The position numbers and the translations under genes were made by a program. This document shows, in pieces, positions 1-8,199 of a stretch of DNA of 18,931 bases (the stretch's first letter is position 1; each line of letters opens with the position of its first letter). Origin of the DNA: DAIPXZ01 sp036782995 (GTDB lineage Bacteria > Bacillota > Clostridia > Saccharofermentanales > Saccharofermentanaceae); contig DAIPXZ010000020.1 in assembly GCA_036782995.1 (NCBI GenBank), forward strand, positions 1 through 18,931, read 5' to 3'. The notes beneath the pieces were generated by a model. The model saw nothing but the letters and a program-made list of their open reading frames with translations, was not told where the DNA came from and searched no databases.

Positions 1-1350
1 CAAGCATACCTCTTCCAAATTCGCTCTAGAGCCCGCTTCATCGATAAGATCAATTGCCTTGTCTGGAAGGAAACGGTCCATAATATATCTAGATGAAGCA
101 TGAACGGCGTAAGCTAAAACCTCATCAGAATATGTAACATGGTGATGTGTCTCGTAATAATCCTTTATTCCTTTCAGAATCTCGACACTTTCCTCTTCAG
201 AAGGCTCATCAACAACGACCTTCTGGAAACGTCTTTCTAACGCGGAATCCTTCTCTATAAAACGACGATACTCATCCAAGGTTGTCGATCCAAGGACACG
301 AATCTGTCCCTTGGACAATGCTGGTTTTAGTATGTTGGCCGCGTTCATAGCGCCTTCTGCATCACCAGCGCCCATGATATTATGCATTTCATCGATGACA
401 AGAATGATATTCCCGTCCTTTGATGCTTCATCGACAAGCCCCTTCATACGGCTCTCAAACTGGCCACGGAACTGTGTTCCGGCTACCATGCCCATCATGT
501 CCAGTAAGAATACTTGCATCTCGAGGAGTTTTGCAGGGACCTTACCTTCAACAATACGCACAGCAAGACCCTCAGCAATCGCCGTTTTTCCGACGCCAGG
601 CGCACCTAAAAGAGCTGGGTTATTCTTTGAACGGCGATTCAATATCTGAACCACACGTTCCAGTTCACGGTCTCTTCCGATGACACGATCAATTTTACCT
701 TCGCGAGCCTTGGCCGTAAGATTGATTCCATATTGATTTAGGAACTTATACCCAGAACCGGGCTTCTTGTTCTTCTTTGTACGAGAAGTCTTGCCCTTCG
801 GTGCTTTTTCATTCGACTTCTTTGCTTCTTCTTCCTCATCCATCATCTGATCGACTTCATCCATTGCCTTACGGATTTCAAGGAAACTCATATTGGATGT
901 ACTTCCGGTTTGCTTATCTAAATCTGCTAGAATGCCTTCATAGTAATCCGCATCGAAAGAATCATCCGAAGAATCTTGCATATCCTTCGAATTAGCATCA
1001 TCATATTCATCGTCATCATCCGAATCGTCATTGTTCGACATCATGTTCTGAAACATGAGTGAAGAGTCATTCGGAAGCTCATTGAGATTGGTATTTTGTT
1101 TGGAAAGGAAACGCAACATATCCAACGGATCAGAGAGACCTTGATTCGCCAGGAGTTCATTTAATTGCTTGACCGTATCATCAATATTATCATCATTGAT
1201 TCCGGCTTGCTTCAAGTATTCAGAAACACCGCCGATTCCAGTATCATAAGCACATTTCAGACAAAACCCCTCTGTTATCGTCTTCCCGTTTTCATTACGG
1301 GTCGCATAAATAATAGCCTCATTTATCTTACATATTACGCATTTTGACAT
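1..1350 (-). CDS. clpE: ClpE-type AAA+ Clp ATPase with N-terminal zinc finger (partial, 3' end outside window)
   Basis: AAA+ unfoldase that would feed substrates to ClpP in the cytoplasm. The first 450 residues are present; the gene runs off the left edge. Residues C4, C7, C30 and C33 form a CxxC...CxxC zinc finger like that of ClpE, and there is no double Clp-N repeat as in ClpA/ClpC. A long, highly acidic linker follows (Asp/Glu runs around 108-140 and 163-176), then a Lys-rich stretch (177-197). The first AAA+ module starts near residue 200, with Walker A GAPGVGKT at 249-256, Walker B VIDE at 318-321 and an arginine-finger region (ALERRF) further on. The ATG lies 3 nt after the uvrA stop, and its SD (GAGGAA) sits inside the last uvrA codons, so translation is probably coupled. 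No CtsR-type operator was seen next to it. The missing part should hold the middle domain and second AAA+ module. ClpC with a variant N-terminus is the alternative name. Confidence 0.85.
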   Translation of the reverse strand, partial: MSKCVICKINEAIIYATRNENGKTITEGFCLKCAYDTGIGGVSEYLKQAGINDDNIDDTVKQLNELLANQGLSDPLDMLRFLSKQNTNLNELPNDSSLMFQNMMSNNDDSDDDDEYDDANSKDMQDSSDDSFDADYYEGILADLDKQTGSTSNMSFLEIRKAMDEVDQMMDEEEEAKKSNEKAPKGKTSRTKKNKKPGSGYKFLNQYGINLTAKAREGKIDRVIGRDRELERVVQILNRRSKNNPALLGAPGVGKTAIAEGLAVRIVEGKVPAKLLEMQVFLLDMMGMVAGTQFRGQFESRMKGLVDEASKDGNIILVIDEMHNIMGAGDAEGAMNAANILKPALSKGQIRVLGSTTLDEYRRFIEKDSALERRFQKVVVDEPSEEESVEILKGIKDYYETHHHVTYSDEVLAYAVHASSRYIMDRFLPDKAIDLIDEAGSRANLEEVCL

Positions 1351-1353
1351 TCG

Positions 1354-4347
1354 TTATTCCTCGTGTGGGCATCTCTTTCGTAGCGGCTTCGGACCGGTCG
1401 CAATTTCGAGCGCCTCTTTTTCCGTTTTCATTAACTGTTCTTTCGAAATCGTTACCCCATTATTCGACATTAGCATTCTTGTTTTTTCAAGAACAGGTTT
1501 CAGATATTGACCTGTATACGAGCCAGATACTTGCGCCACCTCTTCAGGTGTTCCCTTCGCAATAATCGTTCCGCCCTTATCTCCGCCCTCTGGGCCTAAG
1601 TCAATAATATAGTCGCAAGCTTTAATAACATCCAAATTGTGTTCGATTACTAAAACAGTATTTCCATTTTCAGTCAGACGATTCAAAATGTCAACTAACT
1701 TATGGACGTCAGCAATGTGTAACCCGGTTGTCGGCTCATCCAAGATATAGAATGTATTCCCTGTACTTCGACGAGACAACTCTGTTGCCAGTTTCACGCG
1801 CTGCGCCTCACCACCGGATAATTGTGTCGATGGTTGACCGAGTCGTATGTATCCCAAACCAACTTCATTTAGCGTTTCGAGCTTACGTGCAATCTTCGGA
1901 ACATTCTTGAAAAATTCACAGGCTTCTTCGACGGTCATATTCAAAACATCTGCGATATTCTTTCCTTTGTACTTCACCTCTAATGTCTCATGGTTATATC
2001 TCTTTCCTTTACAGACATCACATTTCACGAAAAGATCCGGCAAAAAGTGCATCTCAATACGATTTACACCATCACCAGTACAGGCTTCACATCGGCCACC
2101 CTTGATATTAAAACTGAATCGTCCGTTCTTATATCCCCTGGCACGTGCATCCTGTGTATTTGCGAACAGTTCACGAATCATATCAAAACATCCGGTATAT
2201 GTAGCCGGATTCGATCTTGGCGAACGACCAATCGGCGATTGATCAATCGCAATTACCTTATCCAAGTATTCGAGTCCGACAATCTTTTCACATGCCCCCA
2301 TCGATCGATGGGCACCATTCAAGTCGGAAGCTAGCTTCTTCAAGATAATTCCGTTAACCAAGGAACTTTTTCCGGAACCGGAAACACCTGTAATACAGGT
2401 AAAAAGGCCCAGTGGTATAGATACATCAATACTCTTCAAATTATTCTCACGCGCTTTTCGCACCGTAAGAAACTTTCCGTCCGGTATTCTTCTTGTCGAA
2501 GGAATCGGGATGAACTTTTGACCTGAGAGATATTGCCCCGTAATGGATTCGGGAATCTTCTCGAGCTCACTCGCCGTGCCAACACCTATTATATGACCAC
2601 CATGTTCGCCAGCTCCCGGCCCCAAGTCCACAATCAAATCCGCCGCACGCATCGTATCCTCATCATGCTCCACGACCAATACAGTATTGCCAAGACTCTT
2701 CAATCGATTTAGAGTCGCCAATAAACGATCATTGTCACGTTGATGCAAACCAATAGAAGGCTCATCCAAAATGTAAAGAACTCCCATCAATCCCGAACCA
2801 ATTTGTGTTGCCAATCGAATACGTTGCGCTTCACCGCCGGAAAGCGTTGCAGCACATCTTGCCAATGTCATATATTCCAGTCCGACATCAACCAAGAAAG
2901 TGAGTCGCGCATTTATTTCCCGTAAAATCGGTTCGGCAATCGCCTTCTCTCGTACTCGTAGATTCAGTCGACTTAAAAACTTAACACACTTCAATATCGG
3001 CATACTCGTAACTTCATGTATATTCTTATCACCGACCGTGACTGCCAATGCCTCCTTACGCAGACGTGCACCGTGACACTCTTCGCAAGGCATAATCGTC
3101 ATATATTGTTCGTAATGTAACTTCATCTCGTCAGAGTTCGTTTCATTATGACGCCGTTCTACACTGTGAACGATGCCTTCCCAGTCTGTTCGATAAAGCT
3201 CAGTTCGTCGATAAGGTGTTGTAGATGTATCGACTTCGATAATCTCTCCGTTATTTCCGAAAAGAATCAAATCACGAAACTTCTTCGGTAGCTTATACCA
3301 CGGCACATCAAGCGGAATACCGTATTTCTTCGATAAAGCTGTGACAAATGCGTGTCCCCAGCTCTTCGGGTCATCAAAATTCCATCCAGCAGTCCTGATT
3401 GCACCATCCTCGATGGATGCTTCAGGGTCGGTTACACACAAATCAGGATCAACATTCGTATGTGTGCCTAAGCCAGTACATGAAGGGCATGCGCCCATCG
3501 GATTATTGAAGGAAAACAGTCTTGGCGACAAATCCTCAATACCAATTCCACAATCCGGGCAGGAAAGCCTTTGTGAAAAGAGAATCTGCGACTCTTCCCA
3601 ATACCGCTCGCCCTTATCATCTTCCTTCGGAATCATGATAGAAACATCCATAATCCCGTCAGCAAGCTTCAAAGCCGTCTCAGAAGAATCGGTGATGCGC
3701 GAACGATTGTCTTCTCTAACGATTAATCGGTCGACCACAACATCAATACTGTGTTTCTTATTCTTATCGAGAATAATGTCTTCATCCAATTCATATTGAA
3801 TGTCATCAATCCGCACGCGAACAAATCCGCTCTTACGGTAATCATCCAAAAGCTTCGCATATTCACCCTTACGATTACGAATCACCGGTGCCATTATGAC
3901 TATACGAGTGCCTTCGGGATATGCCATCAGCTGTTCAATAATTTGATCAATCGATTGTGATTCAATCTTCTTTCCACAATTCGGGCAATGCGGAATACCA
4001 ATTCGTGCATAGAGTAAACGGAAGTAATCATAAATCTCCGTTACCGTTCCGACAGTCGAACGTGGATTGCGACTCGTCGTCTTCTGGTCAATCGCTATGG
4101 AGGGAGAAAGACCATCAATCGAATCGATGTCTGGTTTCTCCAGTTGTCCTAAGAATTGACGTGCATATGAAGACAAAGACTCAACATAACGTCTCTGACC
4201 TTCCGCATATATCGTATCAAAAGCGAGCGATGACTTACCTGAACCGGAAAGCCCCGTCAAAACAACCATCTTATCTCTTGGAATATCCAAATCGACATTC
4301 TGTAAATTATGTTCACGTGCACCGCGTATGCGAATATATTGATCCAT
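1354..4347 (-). CDS. uvrA: Excinuclease ABC subunit A
   Basis: DNA damage sensor of nucleotide excision repair; a dimer loads UvrB at lesions. The 997 residues hold two ABC modules: Walker A GLSGSGKS at 32-39 and GVSGSGKS at 654-661, signature LSGGEAQR at 503-510 and 843-850, and ILDEP Walker B motifs at 526-530 and 868-872. Zinc-binding pairs are C263/C266 with C287/C290 and C753/C756 with C776/C779. The UvrB-interaction region is around 130-240. UvrA usually ends near the YTGQYLKP motif (here about 944-951), so residues 952-997 form an extra tail of about 45 residues whose DNA also carries the clpE ribosome binding site. The ATG at 4347 is preceded by GAGGAA 10 nt upstream. A LexA-like box lies upstream, consistent with SOS control. 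Family identity is unambiguous. Confidence 0.97.
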   Translation of the reverse strand: MDQYIRIRGAREHNLQNVDLDIPRDKMVVLTGLSGSGKSSLAFDTIYAEGQRRYVESLSSYARQFLGQLEKPDIDSIDGLSPSIAIDQKTTSRNPRSTVGTVTEIYDYFRLLYARIGIPHCPNCGKKIESQSIDQIIEQLMAYPEGTRIVIMAPVIRNRKGEYAKLLDDYRKSGFVRVRIDDIQYELDEDIILDKNKKHSIDVVVDRLIVREDNRSRITDSSETALKLADGIMDVSIMIPKEDDKGERYWEESQILFSQRLSCPDCGIGIEDLSPRLFSFNNPMGACPSCTGLGTHTNVDPDLCVTDPEASIEDGAIRTAGWNFDDPKSWGHAFVTALSKKYGIPLDVPWYKLPKKFRDLILFGNNGEIIEVDTSTTPYRRTELYRTDWEGIVHSVERRHNETNSDEMKLHYEQYMTIMPCEECHGARLRKEALAVTVGDKNIHEVTSMPILKCVKFLSRLNLRVREKAIAEPILREINARLTFLVDVGLEYMTLARCAATLSGGEAQRIRLATQIGSGLMGVLYILDEPSIGLHQRDNDRLLATLNRLKSLGNTVLVVEHDEDTMRAADLIVDLGPGAGEHGGHIIGVGTASELEKIPESITGQYLSGQKFIPIPSTRRIPDGKFLTVRKARENNLKSIDVSIPLGLFTCITGVSGSGKSSLVNGIILKKLASDLNGAHRSMGACEKIVGLEYLDKVIAIDQSPIGRSPRSNPATYTGCFDMIRELFANTQDARARGYKNGRFSFNIKGGRCEACTGDGVNRIEMHFLPDLFVKCDVCKGKRYNHETLEVKYKGKNIADVLNMTVEEACEFFKNVPKIARKLETLNEVGLGYIRLGQPSTQLSGGEAQRVKLATELSRRSTGNTFYILDEPTTGLHIADVHKLVDILNRLTENGNTVLVIEHNLDVIKACDYIIDLGPEGGDKGGTIIAKGTPEEVAQVSGSYTGQYLKPVLEKTRMLMSNNGVTISKEQLMKTEKEALEIATGPKPLRKRCPHEE

Positions 4348-4372
4348 AAAAAATTAGTTCCTCAACCATTCC

Positions 4373-4384
4373 GAATATATGTTC
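4373..4384 (-). promoter_or_regulatory. Candidate LexA (SOS) box upstream of uvrA
   Basis: The plus strand reads GAATATATGTTC, one mismatch from the Gram-positive LexA/DinR core GAACNNNNGTTC with an ATAT centre. It lies 26 nt upstream of the uvrA ATG and just downstream of a plausible -10 element, where LexA would block transcription. uvrA is a standard SOS gene in Bacillota. The match is by eye. Confidence 0.5.
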
Positions 4385-4399
4385 TTTTCTTGTGAGGTT

Positions 4400-4428
4400 A
4401 GTATACACCATAATAAAGAAGAGAAAAA
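4400..4428 (-). promoter_or_regulatory. Possible uvrA promoter
   Basis: On the minus strand a TATACT -10 element lies at 4405-4400, with only a poor -35 (TTTTTC at 4428-4423) 17 nt upstream. A second possible -10 (TATTAT) lies at 4415-4410. Either would give a short leader containing the LexA-like box. The weak -35 keeps confidence low. Confidence 0.35.
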
Positions 4429-4477
4429 TGCCCTTCGCCTGATGTACGGAAAATTAACAATTTGTTCTCTTTGGGTA

Positions 4478-4506
4478 TTGCGGCAAATTTGTACTTATGG
4501 TATTAT
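4478..4506 (+). promoter_or_regulatory. Promoter of tRNA-Glu
   Basis: TTGCGG at 4478-4483 and TATTAT at 4501-4506 are separated by 17 nt. A TG dinucleotide one base before the -10 makes it an extended -10. It would start transcription near 4513, about 23 nt before the mature tRNA 5' end. Confidence 0.5.
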
Positions 4507-4535
4507 TTCACATGCGCGCAAGCGAAAAAATACAC

Positions 4536-4610
4536 GGCCCTATGGTCAAGCGGTTAAGACGGCGCCCTCTCAAGGCGCAATCAGGAGTTCGATTCTCCTT
4601 AGGGTCACCA
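4536..4610 (+). tRNA. tRNA-Glu (anticodon CTC)
   Basis: A complete cloverleaf can be folded. The acceptor GGCCCTA (4536-4542) pairs with TAGGGTC (4600-4606, one G-T pair). The D-arm has a GTC/GAC stem with GG in the loop. The anticodon stem GCGCC/GGCGC encloses the loop CTCTCAA with anticodon CTC at 4569-4571. The T-stem AGGAG/CTCCT encloses TTCGATT. The discriminator is A4607 and the CCA end (4608-4610) is encoded. CTC reads GAG (Glu). It is a single tRNA gene on the strand opposite its neighbours, with its own promoter and terminator. Confidence 0.96.
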
Positions 4611-4612
4611 AT

Positions 4613-4650
4613 AAAGCAAGTAGAGTTTTTCTTTACTTGCTTTTTTCTTT
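4613..4650 (+). terminator. Rho-independent terminator after tRNA-Glu
   Basis: The 10-bp stem AAAGCAAGTA (4613-4622) / TACTTGCTTT (4634-4643) has an 11-nt loop and leads directly into a T-rich tract (4641-4650). It begins 3 nt after the tRNA CCA end. Confidence 0.88.
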
Positions 4651-4711
4651 ACCCAAATGGTCATTGAAGCAAATATTGAACTCCCTGCAAAAACGAAATG
4701 AATACCATTAG

Positions 4712-4749
4712 ATAAACAAAGAAAAAGGCTTCGCTGTTTGCGAAGCCTT
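4712..4749 (-). terminator. Rho-independent terminator after citrate synthase
   Basis: A perfect 10-bp stem, AAGGCTTCGC on both strands (4725-4734 with 4740-4749), has a 5-nt loop. Read on the minus strand it is followed by TTTCTTTGTTT. It lies about 20 nt beyond the citrate synthase stop codon. The span between the two terminators (4651-4711) shows nothing recognisable. Confidence 0.88.
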
Positions 4750-4770
4750 GAATCCTTTTAGTTCAAAAAA

Positions 4771-6138
4771 TCATTCTTCTCTCTCTTCAATGGGCGTGTA
4801 ACGACGACGTTTTTGTACACACTTATAAGCCGGTCGCATAATACGTCCACCAGAGACCAGCTCTTCGATACGGTGTGCGCTCCATCCGGCAATACGAGCA
4901 CAAGCAAACATCGGTGTGAATAGCTCCGGTGGAATACCGAGAAGCGAGTAAATAAAGCCTGCATAGAAATCTACATTCGCACAAACAATCTTATCGTTAT
5001 TCTTTACCTTCTTAAAGACTTCCGGTGCCAGTCTTTCTGTTAAAAGATACAGTTCATACTCTTTCTCGCGATCCGACTCATAAGCCAAAGCACGTGCATA
5101 ATCACGCAAGAGCTTCGTTCTTGGATCGGACAAAGTATAAACAGCATGACCGATTCCGTAAATCAATCCGGACTTATCGAAAGCCTGCTTCGTTAGTATT
5201 TTTTCTAGATAATCACAAATATCCATTTCATTACGCCAATTACCAACATGGGCAGCGAGATCTTGCATCATCGCATAAGCTTTATTGCTAGCTCCACCAT
5301 GCTGTGGACCTTTTAGCGAACCGATGGCCGAAGCAATAACCGAATACGTGTCAGAACCGGTCGAGGAAACCGCATGCGTCACAAAGGAGGAGTTATTACC
5401 GCCGCCGTGCTCCGCATGTAAAACTAAAGCCAAATCCAACGTACGTGCTTCGAGTTCAGAGAATTGTCCGTCTGGGCGAATCAAATGCAAAACATTCTGT
5501 GCCGTATTGTACTCCGGTAACGGCGAATGCAAAAACAAACTTTCTTTATCAAAATAATGACGTCTCGCCATGTAAGCATATGAAATCAATACTGGGAATC
5601 GCGCAATTAATTCGACACATTGTCTTACAACATTATCAATGGCAATCGAATCGGCATTGCTATCATACGAATATAGTGCCAAAACGGAACGTGCCAATTT
5701 ATTCATGATATCAGGGCTCGGTGCCTTCAAAATCATGTCTTCCGTAAAATTATCCGGTAAATTACGGCTTGAAACCAATAATTGCTCGAAATCCTTCAAC
5801 TCGGTAGCTGTCGGTAATTCTCCGCACATAAGGAGGTAAGCTGTTTCTTCGAATCCGAAACGCTTGTTTTGATAGAAACCATCCACGATATCTTTAATTT
5901 CGATACCTTGGTAGAAAAGTCTACCTTCTATCGGAATGCGCTCCGCATCATCAACAATATAACTCATGACTTCACCGACCTCGGTTAATCCAACCAAAAC
6001 GCCGGTACCATCACTATTTCGCAATCCGCGCTTCACATTATATCTCTCATAAAGAATTGGGTCGATCTTTGCTTTGGTTGATGCACGACTGGTTAAGTCT
6101 GCAATTTGCTTGGCCTTCTTCTCTGAATCTAGATCCAT
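4771..6138 (-). CDS. citZ: Citrate synthase (Si type)
   Basis: Condenses oxaloacetate and acetyl-CoA to citrate. The protein has 455 residues, with an N-terminal extension of about 40 residues relative to short bacterial enzymes. The catalytic triad of the family is visible: H244 in HAEHGGGN, H331 in GIGHAVYTLSDPR and D390 in NVDFYAG. GPQHGGASNKA at 278-288 matches the conserved active-site helix region. The ATG at 6138 has a strong SD (AAGGAGGG, 7-8 nt away). It lies 50 nt downstream of aconitase with no evident promoter between them, so the two are probably cotranscribed. A 2-methylcitrate synthase role cannot be excluded from sequence alone, but the aconitase neighbour favours citrate. The pair supplies isocitrate toward 2-oxoglutarate and glutamate; no isocitrate dehydrogenase lies in the window. 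Confidence 0.93.
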   Translation of the reverse strand: MDLDSEKKAKQIADLTSRASTKAKIDPILYERYNVKRGLRNSDGTGVLVGLTEVGEVMSYIVDDAERIPIEGRLFYQGIEIKDIVDGFYQNKRFGFEETAYLLMCGELPTATELKDFEQLLVSSRNLPDNFTEDMILKAPSPDIMNKLARSVLALYSYDSNADSIAIDNVVRQCVELIARFPVLISYAYMARRHYFDKESLFLHSPLPEYNTAQNVLHLIRPDGQFSELEARTLDLALVLHAEHGGGNNSSFVTHAVSSTGSDTYSVIASAIGSLKGPQHGGASNKAYAMMQDLAAHVGNWRNEMDICDYLEKILTKQAFDKSGLIYGIGHAVYTLSDPRTKLLRDYARALAYESDREKEYELYLLTERLAPEVFKKVKNNDKIVCANVDFYAGFIYSLLGIPPELFTPMFACARIAGWSAHRIEELVSGGRIMRPAYKCVQKRRRYTPIEEREE

Positions 6139-6188
6139 GGAAGAACCCTCCTTTCGAAATGTGATTCGTTCGTAGTGTGCTTAACAAA

Positions 6189-8123
6189 TTATGCTTGTTG
6201 TCTTGTGTAGTTTAATAGTCCGCCTGCCAAAAGCATACCAGCCTGACGGTCAGACAAAGAACACACCACGTCAAATGTATATCCCTTCGTCGCATTCTTT
6301 ACAGTAATTGACGCACCATTTACTGCATTTTCGACTTGCTTTCTGCAATCCTCAATCACCAATTCATCAAGCATATCCAGCTTCTTATAGTCTTCCGGAT
6401 TCATAAATGTCAAAGGCAAAATTCCATTGTTAATCAGATTTGCCATATGAATACGTGCAAACGAAATTGCGATAACACCCTTCACGCCCAATTGCAATGG
6501 AGCCAATGCCGCATGCTCACGGCTTGATCCCTGTCCATAGTTCGAACCACCAATGATGAAACCGCCGTTGTTCTCCTTCGCACGCTTCGGGAAATCCGGA
6601 TCTGACGGAGTCAGGCAATAATCTGCCAAATAAGGCACATTAGAGCGATATGGCAAAAGCTTTGAGTTTGAAGGCATGATATGGTCAGTGGTAATATTGT
6701 CTTCCAAAATAACCAAAGTCTTTCCTGAGACAACATCATCAAGTGCGTGATTCATTGGGAACGGCTTGATATTCGGTCCGCGAACCACGGTCACATCATC
6801 CGGAGTCTTTGAAGGAAGAATGACCATGTTGTCATTCACCTTAAACGAAGTCGGCATCGTTACATCCGGTGGATTTCCGAATGTGAGCGGGTCAGTAATT
6901 TCGCCCTTCAAAGCGGAAACGGCAGCGACTTCCGGGCTGACCAAATAAATACTGGCAGAAGCAGTTCCTGATCTCGCATAGAAATTACGGTTATTTGTAC
7001 GGAGGGATACAGCATCAGTACGAGGCGATTGACCCATTCCGATACACGGTCCGCAAGCACATTCAAGAATACGCGCACCAGCAGCAATCATGTCAGATAA
7101 TGCACCACACTCGGCGAGCATATTGAATACTTGCTTCGAACCAGGAGCAATAACCAATGAAACATCTGGATGTACGGTATTGCCCTTCAAAATCTTCGCT
7201 ACCTTTAACATGTCATAAAGAGAAGAATTAGTACAAGATCCGATGCAAACCTGATCAACCTTCATTCCGGCAATATCCTTAACCGATACGACATTATCCG
7301 GCATATGCGGCTTCGCAATCATCGGAGAAAGAGTTGACAAATCGATGATAATTTCCTCATCGTAAACAGCGTCAGCATCCGGCTTAATTTCCTGCCAGAC
7401 TTCTCCTCTGCCCTGTGCTTCAAGGAAAGCCTTTGTCACTTCGTCAGAAGGGAAAATCGATGTAGTCGCACCGAGCTCCGCTCCCATGTTTGTAATCGTT
7501 GCACGCTCAGGAACGGTTAAATATGCAAGTCCATCACCTTGATATTCACAAATCTTACCAACACCACCTTTAACGGTCATGATACGCAAAACTTCCAAAA
7601 TGATATCCTTTGCTGAAGCCCACGGTGCGAGCTTCCCCTTCAATACAATCTTACACATCTTCGGCATACTTAAGTAGTATGGACCGCCACCCATAGCAAC
7701 GGCAACATCCAAGCCGCCAGCGCCAATAGCAAGCATACCAATACCGCCGCATGTCGGCGTATGGCTGTCAGAGCCAAGAAGTGTGTCACCCGGAACACCA
7801 AAACGCTCGATGTGTACCTGATGGCAAACACCATTACCCGGACGAGAGAAACGAATACCATGCTTTGATGTAACTGTCTGAATATACTTATGATCATCCG
7901 CATTTTCAAAGCCAGATTGAATAGTATTGTGATCGATATATGCGACGGAAAGCTTCGTCTTCACTTGAGGAACGCCGATAGCTTCAAACTGGAGATAGGC
8001 CATTGTGCCTGTAGAGTCCTGTGTGAGTGTCTGATCAATTCGAATCGAAATTTCCGATCCGACCTTCATCTCACCTGATAAAAGATGTTTCTGGATAATT
8101 TTCTGCGAAATAGTAAGTCCCAT
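6189..8123 (-). CDS. acnA: Aconitate hydratase (short, Aquifex/mitochondrial-like type)
   Basis: Isomerises citrate to isocitrate through a [4Fe-4S] cluster. The length of 644 residues fits the short aconitase class, not the ~900-residue AcnA/IRP1 class. The cluster cysteines are C297 (GSCTNSS), C357 and C360 (CACGPCIG). The substrate-binding GSDSHTPTCGG lies at 117-127, and the swivel-domain catalytic serine region GSSREHAA at 532-539. The LeuC-like large part and LeuD-like swivel domain are on one chain in the usual order. The ATG at 8123 has SD AAGGGG about 8 nt upstream. It is the first gene of the acn-citrate synthase unit, directly behind a good promoter. LeuC/LeuD-type isopropylmalate isomerase is excluded by length and fusion. 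The symbol is generic; acn would be equally suitable. Confidence 0.93.
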   Translation of the reverse strand: MGLTISQKIIQKHLLSGEMKVGSEISIRIDQTLTQDSTGTMAYLQFEAIGVPQVKTKLSVAYIDHNTIQSGFENADDHKYIQTVTSKHGIRFSRPGNGVCHQVHIERFGVPGDTLLGSDSHTPTCGGIGMLAIGAGGLDVAVAMGGGPYYLSMPKMCKIVLKGKLAPWASAKDIILEVLRIMTVKGGVGKICEYQGDGLAYLTVPERATITNMGAELGATTSIFPSDEVTKAFLEAQGRGEVWQEIKPDADAVYDEEIIIDLSTLSPMIAKPHMPDNVVSVKDIAGMKVDQVCIGSCTNSSLYDMLKVAKILKGNTVHPDVSLVIAPGSKQVFNMLAECGALSDMIAAGARILECACGPCIGMGQSPRTDAVSLRTNNRNFYARSGTASASIYLVSPEVAAVSALKGEITDPLTFGNPPDVTMPTSFKVNDNMVILPSKTPDDVTVVRGPNIKPFPMNHALDDVVSGKTLVILEDNITTDHIMPSNSKLLPYRSNVPYLADYCLTPSDPDFPKRAKENNGGFIIGGSNYGQGSSREHAALAPLQLGVKGVIAISFARIHMANLINNGILPLTFMNPEDYKKLDMLDELVIEDCRKQVENAVNGASITVKNATKGYTFDVVCSLSDRQAGMLLAGGLLNYTRQQA

Positions 8124-8156
8124 TATTCTATCCCCTTATACTCATTTTGAACAATA

Positions 8157-8186
8157 ATTATCGTTGATTTGAGTGCTCTTTGTCAA
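8157..8186 (-). promoter_or_regulatory. Promoter of the aconitase-citrate synthase unit
   Basis: On the minus strand, consensus TTGACA (8186-8181) and GATAAT (8162-8157) are 18 nt apart. This predicts a start near 8150 and a leader of about 27 nt before the aconitase ATG. A GTTAAC hexamer (8187-8192) abuts the -35 and the palindrome CGGTTAACCG (8197-8206) lies just behind it; both could bind a regulator. Confidence 0.75.
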
Positions 8187-8199
8187 GTTAACAAAACGG

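Noticed and set aside
4536..8186. Functional link between tRNA-Glu and the neighbouring glutamate-precursor genes
   Set aside because: The tRNA is on the opposite strand with its own promoter and terminator; proximity alone is not evidence.
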